Origin: Aquimarina atlantica
GTDB taxonomy: Bacteria > Bacteroidota > Bacteroidia > Flavobacteriales > Flavobacteriaceae
DNA length: 64,000 nucleotides
Direction: 5' to 3'
Assembly (NCBI RefSeq): GCF_000626715.1
Contig: NZ_AQRA01000001.1
Coordinates: 682,001 to 746,000 of the forward strand
Every line of letters begins with the position of its first letter. Positions within the stretch are counted from its first letter, which is position 1. This document shows positions 35,752 through 44,293 of the stretch, piece by piece. The notes under the pieces are model-generated. The model did no database searches. It saw only the letters and a list, made by a program, of their open reading frames with translations, and was not told the DNA's origin. The position numbers and the translations under genes are program-made.

Positions 35752-36813
35752 ATGTTATTAAATGATCGTATCAAAGCTTTTTCTGAATTAGGAAAGTTTC
35801 TTAACCAATTCAAATCCACTGGTTATGAGAAGGTTAATACCATTCATCATAATGATGATTTTTTTGATAAAATGGTTCATAAAATTACTACAGCCGTACA
35901 TCATAATGGATGGTTTACAGAAAAAAATGTACTTTTTTCTGTAGAACAATGGAGTAATGCTCTCACCAAAAATAATTTAAAGGATTGGCTGTCCCCATAT
36001 GCATTAGAAAAAACAGAACCAAAAACAGTGGGTATTGTTATGGCAGGAAATATACCATTAGTAGGTTTTCATGATTTTCTTTCTGTATTGATTTCGGGGC
36101 ATCATGTTTTAGTAAAACAATCTTCTAATGATAATCAGTTATTACCTTTTTTAGCTTCGTATCTAATAGCAATAGAACCTCGGTTTGAGGCATCTATTAA
36201 ATTTACTTCAGAAAAGTTTAAAAATTTTGATGCTGTAATTGCTACCGGAAGCGATAATACTTCTCGATATTTTGAATACTACTTTGGTAAAGTCCCCAAC
36301 ATCATACGTAAAAATAGAAATTCTGTTGCCATTTTAACAGGAAATGAAACCAAAGAACAACTCGAGGTACTAGGCGAAGATATTTTTAGATATTATGGAT
36401 TGGGATGTAGAAGTGTATCAAAACTCATGGTCCCAAAAGGATATGATTTTGATTCTTTTTTTAAAGCTATTTATCCATATAATGATGTTATTAATAGTGC
36501 AAAATACGCTAATAATTATGATTACAATAAAGCAGTTTATCTAATGAGCAATTACAAATTGTTTGAAAACGGTTTTTTAATGCTAAAAGAAGACGAAAGT
36601 TATGCTTCCCCTATTGCAACGTTATTTTATGAAACCTACGATTCTAAAGGCCAGTTAAGCAAAAAAATTGAGAGTGACAGCGAAAAGATCCAGTGTGTTG
36701 TAGGCCTTGATTTTTCTCCAGAATGTATTGAATTTGGTAAGACGCAAAGCCCTCAACTTTCAGATTATGCAGATGGTATAGATATTATTGAGTTTTTGAC
36801 AAAAATTAATTAA
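35752..36813 (+). CDS. LuxC-like acyl-CoA reductase
   Basis: This 353-aa NADPH-dependent enzyme resembles LuxC-type acyl-CoA/acyl-protein reductases that yield fatty aldehydes. Features are GIVMAGNIPLVGFHDFL, VLVKQSSND, a Rossmann-like ATGSDNTSRYFEYYF and the Cys region GLGCRSVSKLMVPKG, where the Cys may form the thioester. It may supply aldehydes for surface lipids or wax. It starts at ATG 35752, 38 bp from the predicted RNA start. Confidence 0.85.
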   Translation: MLLNDRIKAFSELGKFLNQFKSTGYEKVNTIHHNDDFFDKMVHKITTAVHHNGWFTEKNVLFSVEQWSNALTKNNLKDWLSPYALEKTEPKTVGIVMAGNIPLVGFHDFLSVLISGHHVLVKQSSNDNQLLPFLASYLIAIEPRFEASIKFTSEKFKNFDAVIATGSDNTSRYFEYYFGKVPNIIRKNRNSVAILTGNETKEQLEVLGEDIFRYYGLGCRSVSKLMVPKGYDFDSFFKAIYPYNDVINSAKYANNYDYNKAVYLMSNYKLFENGFLMLKEDESYASPIATLFYETYDSKGQLSKKIESDSEKIQCVVGLDFSPECIEFGKTQSPQLSDYADGIDIIEFLTKIN

Positions 36814-37041
36814 ATAATTTATCATTTTGATAATGATTTTGTATCATATTATTAGCACCTTTGTGATGTTTTTTCTAACGCTGTTTTTAGAGTAAAGAAA
36901 AAACAACTAAACCATACTATTTAACAACAATAAAACTACTAATGAAACTGATACAATTAGATAACCGATAACACAAATAGTTATAAGAATTTTGATTGTT
37001 GAAGATTCCATGTGGCCATTAAAAACAACAAACATTAGCAC

Positions 37042-38106
37042 ATGAAAAAGCATAATTTTAGCGCTGGACCCTGTATTTTACCACAAGAAGTATTTAAAGA
37101 AGCATCACAAGCAGTGTTAGATTTTAACAACTCTGGTCTTTCTATTCTGGAGATATCGCATCGTAGTAAGGATTTTGTAGATGTTATGGAAGAAGCCCGC
37201 AGTTTGGTTTTAGAATTGCTAGGTTTAGAAGGAAAAGGATATAAAACACTTTTTCTTCAAGGTGGAGCAAGTACTCAATTTCTTATGACCGCCTATAATT
37301 TGTTACAAACAAAAGCTGGGTATCTAAATACAGGAACCTGGAGTGATAAAGCGATAAAAGAAGCTAAGCTTTTTGGTGAGATCGTAGAAGTCGCTTCTTC
37401 TAAAGATTCAAATTTTAATTTTATTCCCAAAGGATATAATATTCCTAAAGGATTAGATTATTTACATCTAACTAGTAATAATACTATTTTTGGTACACAA
37501 CTAAAAGATTTTCCTTCTACCGATACTGCTCTCGTATGTGATATGAGTAGTGATATCTTTTCTAGACAGATGGATTTTTCTCAATTTGATTTAATTTATG
37601 CTGGTGCGCAAAAAAATATGGGCCCTGCAGGAGCTACTGTTGTAGTAGTTAAAGAAGATATTTTAGGTAAAGTAAACAGACAAATTCCTTCTATGCTAGA
37701 TTATCAAACGCATATTAGTAAAAGTAGTATGTTTAACACCCCACCTGTATTCTCGGTATACACATCAATGCTAACCCTAAAATGGATTAAAAAATTAGGT
37801 GGTATTTCGGCTGTAGAAGAACTTAATGAAAAGAAAGCTAAGCTTATTTACTCTGAAATAGATGTAAACCCATTATTCGAAGGTTTTGCTGCAAAAGAAG
37901 ATAGATCAATGATGAATGCTACATTTAGGCTTTTAAATGATGATCTTAAAGAAGCTTTTGATGCTATGTGGAAAGAAGCAGGAATTAACGGAATTAATGG
38001 TCATAGAAGTATAGGGGGATATAGAGCTAGTATGTACAATGCATTAAGCCTTGAAAGTGTTGCTACTCTTGTAGATGTAATGGGTGACCTAGAACGCAAA
38101 GCGTAA
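37042..38106 (+). CDS. serC: phosphoserine aminotransferase
   Basis: This 354-aa PLP enzyme converts 3-phosphohydroxypyruvate to phosphoserine. It begins MKKHNFSAGPC, as SerC does. The PLP lysine is K191 in YAGAQKNMGPAG, with QGGASTQF phosphate contacts and the C-terminal HRSIGGYRASMYNAL substrate-binding segment. It pairs with the next gene (serA) to give serine synthesis; serB is not in this window. Confidence 0.96.
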   Translation: MKKHNFSAGPCILPQEVFKEASQAVLDFNNSGLSILEISHRSKDFVDVMEEARSLVLELLGLEGKGYKTLFLQGGASTQFLMTAYNLLQTKAGYLNTGTWSDKAIKEAKLFGEIVEVASSKDSNFNFIPKGYNIPKGLDYLHLTSNNTIFGTQLKDFPSTDTALVCDMSSDIFSRQMDFSQFDLIYAGAQKNMGPAGATVVVVKEDILGKVNRQIPSMLDYQTHISKSSMFNTPPVFSVYTSMLTLKWIKKLGGISAVEELNEKKAKLIYSEIDVNPLFEGFAAKEDRSMMNATFRLLNDDLKEAFDAMWKEAGINGINGHRSIGGYRASMYNALSLESVATLVDVMGDLERKA

Positions 38107-38181
38107 AATAATATTCTAACAATAATCATTTAAGACAAGTCAAATTAATAAGGCTTAATATTCAAAATTTAAAACTTGAAA

Positions 38182-39132
38182 ATGAAAGTATTAGCAAACG
38201 ACGGGGTATCTCAAAGCGGAATTGAAGCTTTAGAAAAAAAAGGCTTCGAGGTTTTAACAACTACAGTAGCTCAAGATCAATTAGTTAATTATATTAACGA
38301 AAATGAAATTTCTGTACTACTTGTGCGTAGCGCGACTAAAGTAAGAACAGATATTATTGATAATTGTCCTTCTCTTAAGATTATTGGCCGTGGTGGTGTA
38401 GGAATGGATAATATTGATGTAGCTTATGCCCGAGAAAAAGGATTGCATGTAATTAATACTCCTGCAGCTTCTTCTGGATCTGTAGCAGAGTTAGTTTTTG
38501 CACATTTATATGGCAGTGTACGTTTTTTACATGATTCTAACCGTAATATGCCTCTCGAAGGAGATAGTAAATTCAAAAACCTGAAAAAAGCATATGGCGG
38601 AGGTATCGAATTAAGAGGAAAAACCCTTGGGGTAATCGGTATTGGACGAATAGGACAGGCAACTGCAAAAATTGCAATTGGAGTCGGGATGAATGTTATC
38701 GCTTATGATCCGTTTATTGAAGAAGTAGAAATACCACTAGAATTCTTTGACGGGCAATCATTAACGTTCAAAATCAAAACTGTATCCAAAGAAGAGGTGC
38801 TTAAAAATTCTGATTTTTTCACACTACACGTTCCTGCACAAAAAGAATATGTGATTGGAGCTCCCGAAATCGAACAAATGAAAGATGGTGCAGGAATCAT
38901 TAATGCAGCAAGAGGTGGTGTAATCGATGAAGTAGCATTGGTAGAGGCCTTAGAAAAAGGGAAATTAGGTTTCGCAGGACTTGATGTGTTTGAGAATGAA
39001 CCCAGCCCGGCAATCAAAGTATTGATGAATAATAAAATATCACTAACACCACATATTGGTGCAGCTACAGGAGAGGCTCAAGATCGTATTGGCCAAGAAT
39101 TAGCTGAGCAAATTATTAATATTCTGAACTAA
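38182..39132 (+). CDS. serA: D-3-phosphoglycerate dehydrogenase-type NAD oxidoreductase
   Basis: This 316-aa D-2-hydroxyacid dehydrogenase is the first enzyme of serine synthesis, given its position 75 bp after serC. Motifs: GRGGVGMDNIDV, the Rossmann GVIGIGRIGQATA, INAARGGVIDE (catalytic Arg) and PHIGAATGEA (catalytic His). There is no ACT domain, so feedback inhibition by serine is unlikely. I place the start at the ATG at 38182; a TTG at 38176 would add two residues. Confidence 0.93.
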   Translation: MKVLANDGVSQSGIEALEKKGFEVLTTTVAQDQLVNYINENEISVLLVRSATKVRTDIIDNCPSLKIIGRGGVGMDNIDVAYAREKGLHVINTPAASSGSVAELVFAHLYGSVRFLHDSNRNMPLEGDSKFKNLKKAYGGGIELRGKTLGVIGIGRIGQATAKIAIGVGMNVIAYDPFIEEVEIPLEFFDGQSLTFKIKTVSKEEVLKNSDFFTLHVPAQKEYVIGAPEIEQMKDGAGIINAARGGVIDEVALVEALEKGKLGFAGLDVFENEPSPAIKVLMNNKISLTPHIGAATGEAQDRIGQELAEQIINILN

Positions 39133-39152
39133 ATACAAAATATAGATTACAT

Positions 39153-39193
39153 AAAAAAAGAGCCGTTTCAATCATTGAAACAGCTCTTTTTTT
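39153..39193 (+). terminator. terminator after serA
   Basis: A19-bp-scale stem with one mismatch (39153-39172 with 39174-39193) and a flanking A7/T7 pair. It is 20 bp past the serA stop and ends the serCA operon. Confidence 0.85.
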
Positions 39194-39307
39194 ACTTTTC
39201 ATCCTATAAAATTGTTTTTTATCCTATTTTCATCAAAATAAAATGAGTTAATAATTCTAATTCTGATATTAAAAATGTAAATTTAGATTCATTAAAAAAT
39301 ATTTACA

Positions 39308-39940
39308 ATGTCAGGAATTTTAGATCTATTAAATAGCCCTATGGGCAAGCAAATTATCAGCGGTGTGAGCTCACAAACGGGCCAATCGCAAGATAAAACC
39401 GGAGACCTATTAAGCATGGCTATGCCAGTACTTATGGGAGCAATGCAACGAAATGCATCTACACCTGAAGGAGCTTCGGGACTGTTAGGAGCATTAACTG
39501 GTAAGCATACCGGTGGGATTTTAGATAATTTAGGAGGTTTATTTGACGGTGGTGTTGATCAAAGTGTCACTAATGATGGAGCTGGTATTCTGGGGCATAT
39601 TCTTGGAAATAAACAACCTGCAGTAGAAAATGCTTTAAGTCAAAAATCAGGGATCGATGCTGGTTCTGTGGCTCAAATACTAAAAGTAGCCGCTCCAATT
39701 CTTTTAGGAGTATTAGGAAAACAAGCTAAACAAAATAATGTAAACGATGCTAATGGATTATCAGGTTTACTAGGAAGTATGTCTGGTGGTGGTGCTAAGC
39801 AACAATCATTGATAGAGTCTTTCTTAGATGCAGATGGTGATGGAAGTATTCTTGACGATGTTGCCGGAATGCTATTAAGTAGCGGAGGAAAGAAAAAAGG
39901 AGGCCTTGGAGGGCTGCTTGGTGGTCTTTTCGGAAAATAA
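39308..39940 (+). CDS. DUF937 protein with calcium-binding-like loop
   Basis: This 210-aa protein begins MSGILDLLNSPMGKQIISGV and contains the DUF937 repeat pattern with VLMGAMQRN. It has no signal peptide. Near the end a DADGDGSILDD stretch resembles an EF-hand calcium loop, followed by a Gly/Lys-rich tail GGLLGGLFGK. Families of this kind are common in flavobacteria, of unknown function. It is flanked by its own spacers and not in an operon. Confidence 0.85.
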   Translation: MSGILDLLNSPMGKQIISGVSSQTGQSQDKTGDLLSMAMPVLMGAMQRNASTPEGASGLLGALTGKHTGGILDNLGGLFDGGVDQSVTNDGAGILGHILGNKQPAVENALSQKSGIDAGSVAQILKVAAPILLGVLGKQAKQNNVNDANGLSGLLGSMSGGGAKQQSLIESFLDADGDGSILDDVAGMLLSSGGKKKGGLGGLLGGLFGK

Positions 39941-40057
39941 TACCCCATTAAATAGTCAAAATAATATAATTTATATTATTTTGATCTATCAAAAGAAAGG
40001 GCTTATTAGAGTTGTATGACTTTAATAAGCTTTTATTTTAACCAACTATCTACTAAC

Positions 40058-40570
40058 ATGAAAAAATTACTAATTTTAGTAGTGTTTCTATATTACGCAA
40101 GCACTATTGCTCAAATCGATGCTACTGCATTACTGGGTTTGCCAGGAGCTACCACAACAGATATAAATAACATTAGTACAGCTACAATACAAGAAGGATC
40201 TTTAGTATTCGATACAGTTAAAAAAAAAGTGTTTCAATTTAATGGAACAGAATGGAAAGAATTACTCGAATCCCCATCTGTATTTGCTAAAACCGGAAAT
40301 TATACTCTTGTAGATACTGACAATCATAATATATTAACTTTTAATAGTACAACAGATGTTACATTAACAGTTCCTGCAGGGCTTCCTATAGGATATAATG
40401 TTAGTATCTATCAATTGGGAGCAGGAAAAGTAACTGTCACAGGAGCCGCAGGGGTAACTATAAAAAATAGATTATTACGATTTAAAACAGCAGGACTAGA
40501 TGCAGGAGCTGGTATCGTATGCACAGCAACCAATACATTTCATATCACCGGGGATTTAAAAAGAAATTAA
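40058..40570 (+). CDS. secreted protein with fibre-like C-terminus
   Basis: From the ATG at 40058 this 170-aa protein has a signal peptide (LLILVVFLYYASTIAQ). A flavobacterial VFDT-type repeat follows (GSLVFDTVKKKVFQFNG). The C-terminal 80 residues form a beta-rich, Gly/Thr-rich domain (TVPAGLPIGYNVSIYQLG) recalling phage-tail or fibre tips. I do not recognise an enzyme. It is followed after 4 bp by another secreted gene, so the two form an operon and may act together on the outside of the cell. Confidence 0.65.
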   Translation: MKKLLILVVFLYYASTIAQIDATALLGLPGATTTDINNISTATIQEGSLVFDTVKKKVFQFNGTEWKELLESPSVFAKTGNYTLVDTDNHNILTFNSTTDVTLTVPAGLPIGYNVSIYQLGAGKVTVTGAAGVTIKNRLLRFKTAGLDAGAGIVCTATNTFHITGDLKRN

Positions 40571-40574
40571 TAGC

Positions 40575-41471
40575 ATGGCAAGATTATTACTTTACATAGG
40601 TCTGTTTTTTTCGAGTCTTAGTTATTGTCAAATTGGTCAATACAATAATTTTCCTACGATGAGACCGTCTCATATCTTAGATGAAAAACTTACCAATATT
40701 AGTTTTGCTTTTTCACTAAGGGTACTAGAATCTGATTATAATGGCCCTCTTATACGGCTAAGAAGAGATAGTGATAACGCTCAACAAGATTTTGGTTGGG
40801 ACGATAATGATATTGTAGATGTAACAGCAATAGATGCCTGGAGAGGTGCTGCAAACGTATTTGTTGTTACATGGTATGATCAAAGTGGTTTGGGTAGAAA
40901 CGCTATTCAGAACACCAATGCATTTCAACCACGTTTTATTACCGATCCTACCAGGCCCTATTTTTTTGGAGACGGTAATAATGATCGATTAGATATTAAT
41001 ACAAGTATACAAGTTCTAACCAATGCAGGAGTTAATGGTTCTGTTTTTACAGTTTTATACTCTACTTCTGATAATCAGTTTTCATTTGGTACCAGGCAAC
41101 CTGGTGTTAATAGAAATCGATGGTCTATTCATGTAAATTGGACAAATAACAGAGTTTATTTTGATTCTGGGATTTGTTGCAGTGATCCTGTACGATGGGC
41201 TTCAAACGGTAACAATCAATGGCAACAATTCTCTTTTATTCGCGCTAATATTGTACAGACAATTCGACGATCGGGTACTATTCTTAGAACAGGGAACTAT
41301 ACTTTGGGTCGTTGCACTGCAACAAATGGGGCCGGCATCCTATATTCTAATGGGGCCAATCGCGAATTCGCCACGAATCGATTTACCGAACTAATCATGT
41401 ATAGTATGGATATTAATCTTACTGACATTCAAGAAATTGAACAAGACCAGGTTGATTTCTGGAATTTATAA
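40575..41471 (+). CDS. secreted beta-sandwich protein resembling AbfB/LamG-type domains
   Basis: This 298-aa protein has a signal peptide (LLLYIGLFFSSLSYC). Its body shows the Bacteroidota pattern SLRVLESDYNGPLIRLRRDSDNA, then FGWDDND and VVTWYDQSGLGRNA, which is seen in the catalytic-like domain of arabinofuranosidase AbfB and related beta-jelly-roll proteins. It could bind or cleave glycans, but catalytic residues cannot be assigned by eye. It is 4 bp downstream of the secreted fibre-like gene. Confidence 0.65.
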   Translation: MARLLLYIGLFFSSLSYCQIGQYNNFPTMRPSHILDEKLTNISFAFSLRVLESDYNGPLIRLRRDSDNAQQDFGWDDNDIVDVTAIDAWRGAANVFVVTWYDQSGLGRNAIQNTNAFQPRFITDPTRPYFFGDGNNDRLDINTSIQVLTNAGVNGSVFTVLYSTSDNQFSFGTRQPGVNRNRWSIHVNWTNNRVYFDSGICCSDPVRWASNGNNQWQQFSFIRANIVQTIRRSGTILRTGNYTLGRCTATNGAGILYSNGANREFATNRFTELIMYSMDINLTDIQEIEQDQVDFWNL

Positions 41472-41647
41472 TTTCTACAACATTATCATATTATTTTTTT
41501 AGATATATTTATAAGGTTATGAAATGAGCATAAACAAATTTCATCATTGCATACCAACCGATATGATTATGTTTTTTTGTGCGAATTCCTGAATGTGCAG
41601 AAATTTTTAGTTTCTTCATTTTTAGTAAACTATAAAATTTTAAACAG

Positions 41648-42076
41648 ATGAAAAATTGTATTTATATATTAATCTTGGGGATATTTATTTATAGTTGTTC
41701 TACAACCAAAAACCGAAAAATGGATGTAGCTACTACTGATATTGCTTCAGACACTATAAGGATTGCAAATGATAGCCTGGAATATGAAATTATTATTATA
41801 GAACCAGGATTTAATGCATGGCTAATTACTCAAAGACCCAGAGGGTTTTATTCTGAAACATTTTTAGAAACCAGAAATCGTATCTATGTTACAGAATATA
41901 ATCAAAGAGTGATGCAACCACAACGATTTGACCCTAATTTATACCTTCAACAAATTAATTATGATCCTGTAATTCATTATGGATATGAAGTAAATTATCT
42001 GCTGTATAATTACTTTCTATATTTTGAGCAGCGATATCGACAACGATTTATTGTAACAAGAGGACGACGATTTTGA
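41648..42076 (+). CDS. DUF6146-family lipoprotein
   Basis: This 142-aa protein has a lipoprotein signal (IFIYSCST, Cys 17) and then a mature part rich in Tyr, Gln and Arg, with PGFNAWLITQRPRGFYSE and YEVNYLLYNYFLYFEQRY, fitting DUF6146. It is predicted to sit in the envelope. The next gene starts 31 bp downstream with its own promoter overlapping this stop codon. No function known. Confidence 0.75.
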   Translation: MKNCIYILILGIFIYSCSTTKNRKMDVATTDIASDTIRIANDSLEYEIIIIEPGFNAWLITQRPRGFYSETFLETRNRIYVTEYNQRVMQPQRFDPNLYLQQINYDPVIHYGYEVNYLLYNYFLYFEQRYRQRFIVTRGRRF

Positions 42077-42103
42077 TTTCCATTCTTTTTAGTTGTATTT
42101 TTG
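42072..42103 (+). promoter_or_regulatory. consensus promoter of the DUF6787 gene (leaderless candidate)
   Basis: TTTG (42072-42075), 20-bp spacer, TATTTTTG (42096-42103). The expected RNA start, about five bases downstream, falls on the ATG at 42108, so a leaderless mRNA is likely. The -33 box overlaps the stop codon of the upstream gene. Confidence 0.65.
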
Positions 42104-42107
42104 TGAC

Positions 42108-42629
42108 ATGCAAAAATTTAAGGAACGTTGGGAAATAAAAGATAATTGGCAATTAATCTTTCCTATATTAGGACTACTAACTCTAGTATTCTCATCTTAT
42201 CTGATTGGAAAATACATTCTGAAATTATTACCAATTACCCAAAACGATAGCTTTTATATCGGTGTACTATCTGCGATAATAATTTTTCTATCTTCATTAT
42301 TTCTTTTTATTACCTTAAAACTTTTTAATGTTCTAGAAACAAAATGGAATGTTTCTTATCGTTGGGAGCTCATTGCCATTTTTATTGCATTTGCTGTAAC
42401 GGGTTCTACTGCTGCCCGTGTTTCTGATCCTATACTTACTTTTATTGGGCTGCATAGAGATACAACAAATGGTTGGCTGTATTGGCCCGCAAGAATACTA
42501 TTGATATTTCCTGTATATCAAATATTACTTATTATCGTAGGGTGGCTCTTTGGACAGTTTAAATTTTTCTGGGACTTTGAAAAAAAGATGTTAAGTAGAA
42601 TGGGATTTGCTCGTTTCTTTAAAGATTAA
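42108..42629 (+). CDS. DUF6787-family membrane protein
   Basis: This 173-aa protein has about four transmembrane helices and two similar halves, each opening with an Arg/Trp motif (ERWEIKDNWQL and VSYRWELIAIFIAF), followed by AVTGSTAARVSD and a C-terminal GWLFGQFKFFW. It fits DUF6787 of Bacteroidota, function unknown. I start at the ATG at 42108; a TTG at 42093 would fall in the promoter. It is convergent with the next gene, whose stop overlaps by 4 bp. Confidence 0.75.
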   Translation: MQKFKERWEIKDNWQLIFPILGLLTLVFSSYLIGKYILKLLPITQNDSFYIGVLSAIIIFLSSLFLFITLKLFNVLETKWNVSYRWELIAIFIAFAVTGSTAARVSDPILTFIGLHRDTTNGWLYWPARILLIFPVYQILLIIVGWLFGQFKFFWDFEKKMLSRMGFARFFKD

Positions 42630-42925
42630 GAAATATCCACATCTATAATATCTTTTACTTTTTCTTTTTTTACCACATATGTGTATACCCACATAATAGT
42701 AAACGTTGGTATAATATCTAAACCTGGTAAAGCCTCTTCTACAAAGGTAAATATCCCGGCAGCTTTACCAACATTACCTTTATACATTCTGGTCATTAAC
42801 CAGCCAGCTAGTGGAGCCCATATTACATCTCCAAACTCCCCTACTCCGGGAATCACATAGGTAATCATCCCTAAGCCATCAAAAAGTAAACTTAATCCAA
42901 GTTTTTTATATTTATCTTTTGCCAT
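42626..42925 (-). CDS. small membrane protein of unknown family
   Basis: This 99-aa protein has two or three hydrophobic segments (LSLLFDGLGMITYVIPGVG, GIFTFVEEALPGLDIIP and TIMWVYTYVV) and a charged C-terminus KKEKVKDIIDVDIS. I do not recognise a family; the layout suggests an inner-membrane protein. It lies 63 bp downstream of folE on the same strand, probably in the msrA-folE transcript. No function can be assigned. Confidence 0.65.
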   Translation of the reverse strand: MAKDKYKKLGLSLLFDGLGMITYVIPGVGEFGDVIWAPLAGWLMTRMYKGNVGKAAGIFTFVEEALPGLDIIPTFTIMWVYTYVVKKEKVKDIIDVDIS

Positions 42926-42988
42926 ATTTAATACATAATTTATAGTTTAATATACAATAAATAAAGCAAAGAGTATTCCAAAAATTTG

Positions 42989-43585
42989 TTACCCCAGATC
43001 TGCTGTAATAAGCCTCAAAAACTCTGATCGGGTCTCTATTTTTTCAAATTGACCTCTAAAACCAGAAGTAGTTGTTACAGAATTTTGTTTCTGTACTCCA
43101 CGCATCATCATGCACATATGAGAAGCTTCAATTACCACAGCAACACCTTTAGGTTTTAAGGTCGTATTTATACATTCTAAAATATCATGAGTAAGTCGTT
43201 CTTGTACCTGTAATCGTCTGGCAAAAACATCAACAATTCTGGGCAATTTGCTTAATCCTACTATATAACCATCAGGAATATAAGCAATATGTGCTTTACC
43301 AAAAAACGGTAGCATATGATGTTCACATAACGAATATAATTCGATATCCTTAACTATTACCATATCGTCATAGCCTTCCTTAAACATAGCGCTCTTAAGA
43401 ATTTCTGCAGGATCCTGATGATATCCTTGTGTAAGAAATTGCATTGCCTTTGCTGCTCGTTCAGGAGTTTTAATTATCCCCTCTCTTTTTGTATCCTCAC
43501 CCAGGTCTTCAATAATAGATTCAAATTTTTCTTTTACTTCTTCGGTTACTTTTATATTATATTCCTCAAAATTTTTATATAGCAT
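42989..43585 (-). CDS. folE: GTP cyclohydrolase I
   Basis: This 198-aa enzyme converts GTP to dihydroneopterin triphosphate, the first step of folate and pterin synthesis. The zinc-binding motif [20 protein letters not shown] and the later [13 protein letters not shown] with the second Cys ligand are intact, as is [15 protein letters not shown]. The protein is near normal length (family about 190-220 aa). It lies 11 bp downstream of msrA, so it is co-transcribed. Confidence 0.96.
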   Translation of the reverse strand: MLYKNFEEYNIKVTEEVKEKFESIIEDLGEDTKREGIIKTPERAAKAMQFLTQGYHQDPAEILKSAMFKEGYDDMVIVKDIELYSLCEHHMLPFFGKAHIAYIPDGYIVGLSKLPRIVDVFARRLQVQERLTHDILECINTTLKPKGVAVVIEASHMCMMMRGVQKQNSVTTTSGFRGQFEKIETRSEFLRLITADLG

Positions 43586-43596
43586 AGCAATTAATT

Positions 43597-44148
43597 CTAT
43601 TTTTCTTTTTTCAATTTGCTTTTAAAGGTAGTATTTAATTTGTTAAGTTTTGGATTTATCACAAATTGACAATATCCCTGACTACTATTTTGGTTGTAAT
43701 AATCCTGATGATATGTTTCGGCATTATAAAATGCTCCTAACGCTGTTACCTCTGTAACAATAGGGCTATCAAAAACAGATTCATCCTCAAGTGTTCTAAT
43801 TACTTGTTCTGCCATCTTCTGCTGCTGTTCATTGATATAAAAGATAGCACTTCGATATTGCGTACCACGATCTGCACCCTGGCGATTTAAGGTTGTAGGA
43901 TCATGCGTAGCAAAAAACACTTCAAGTAATTCTTGATAACTGATGCATTTGGGATCATATTCAATTTTAATGGCTTCGGCATGCCCTGTTCTTCCTGTTG
44001 TAATTTCACGGTATGCAGGATTCTTAATTGATCCGCCAGTATACCCAGACACTACTTTTACGACTCCTGTTAAACGCTGAAAAACTGCTTCTGTACACCA
44101 AAAACAGCCACCAGCTAACACTGCTGTTTCAAAATTATTTTCTTTCAT
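43597..44148 (-). CDS. msrA: peptide methionine-S-sulfoxide reductase A
   Basis: This 183-aa enzyme repairs methionine-S-sulfoxide. The catalytic motif GGCFWC (residues 13-18, nucleophile C15) is followed by [26 protein letters not shown], and YHQDYYNQN is the usual C-terminal substrate site. It has no MsrB fusion and no signal peptide, so it is cytoplasmic. It heads a small operon with folE and the membrane gene. Confidence 0.96.
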   Translation of the reverse strand: MKENNFETAVLAGGCFWCTEAVFQRLTGVVKVVSGYTGGSIKNPAYREITTGRTGHAEAIKIEYDPKCISYQELLEVFFATHDPTTLNRQGADRGTQYRSAIFYINEQQQKMAEQVIRTLEDESVFDSPIVTEVTALGAFYNAETYHQDYYNQNSSQGYCQFVINPKLNKLNTTFKSKLKKEK

Positions 44149-44246
44149 AACTATTTAGTCGTCTTTTTTTCAACGAAAATACATATATGCAACTCCATTT
44201 TTTGCTTTTTAACTTTTCGTTAGTACCACATCTCCTAATACAAGCC

Positions 44247-44254
44247 TAGTTTTG
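44247..44254 (+). promoter_or_regulatory. putative -7 box of the DUF5916 gene
   Basis: TAGTTTTG matches TAnnTTTG, 40 bp before the ATG at 44294. No convincing -33 box. Confidence 0.4.
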
Positions 44255-44293
44255 CAATTAATCAAAAAAAAGTAAGGTTTTTATTACAATTTT

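Noticed and set aside
42093-42095. TTG at 42093 as the DUF6787 gene start
   Set aside because: It falls in the promoter spacer; the ATG at 42108 fits the family and the predicted RNA start.
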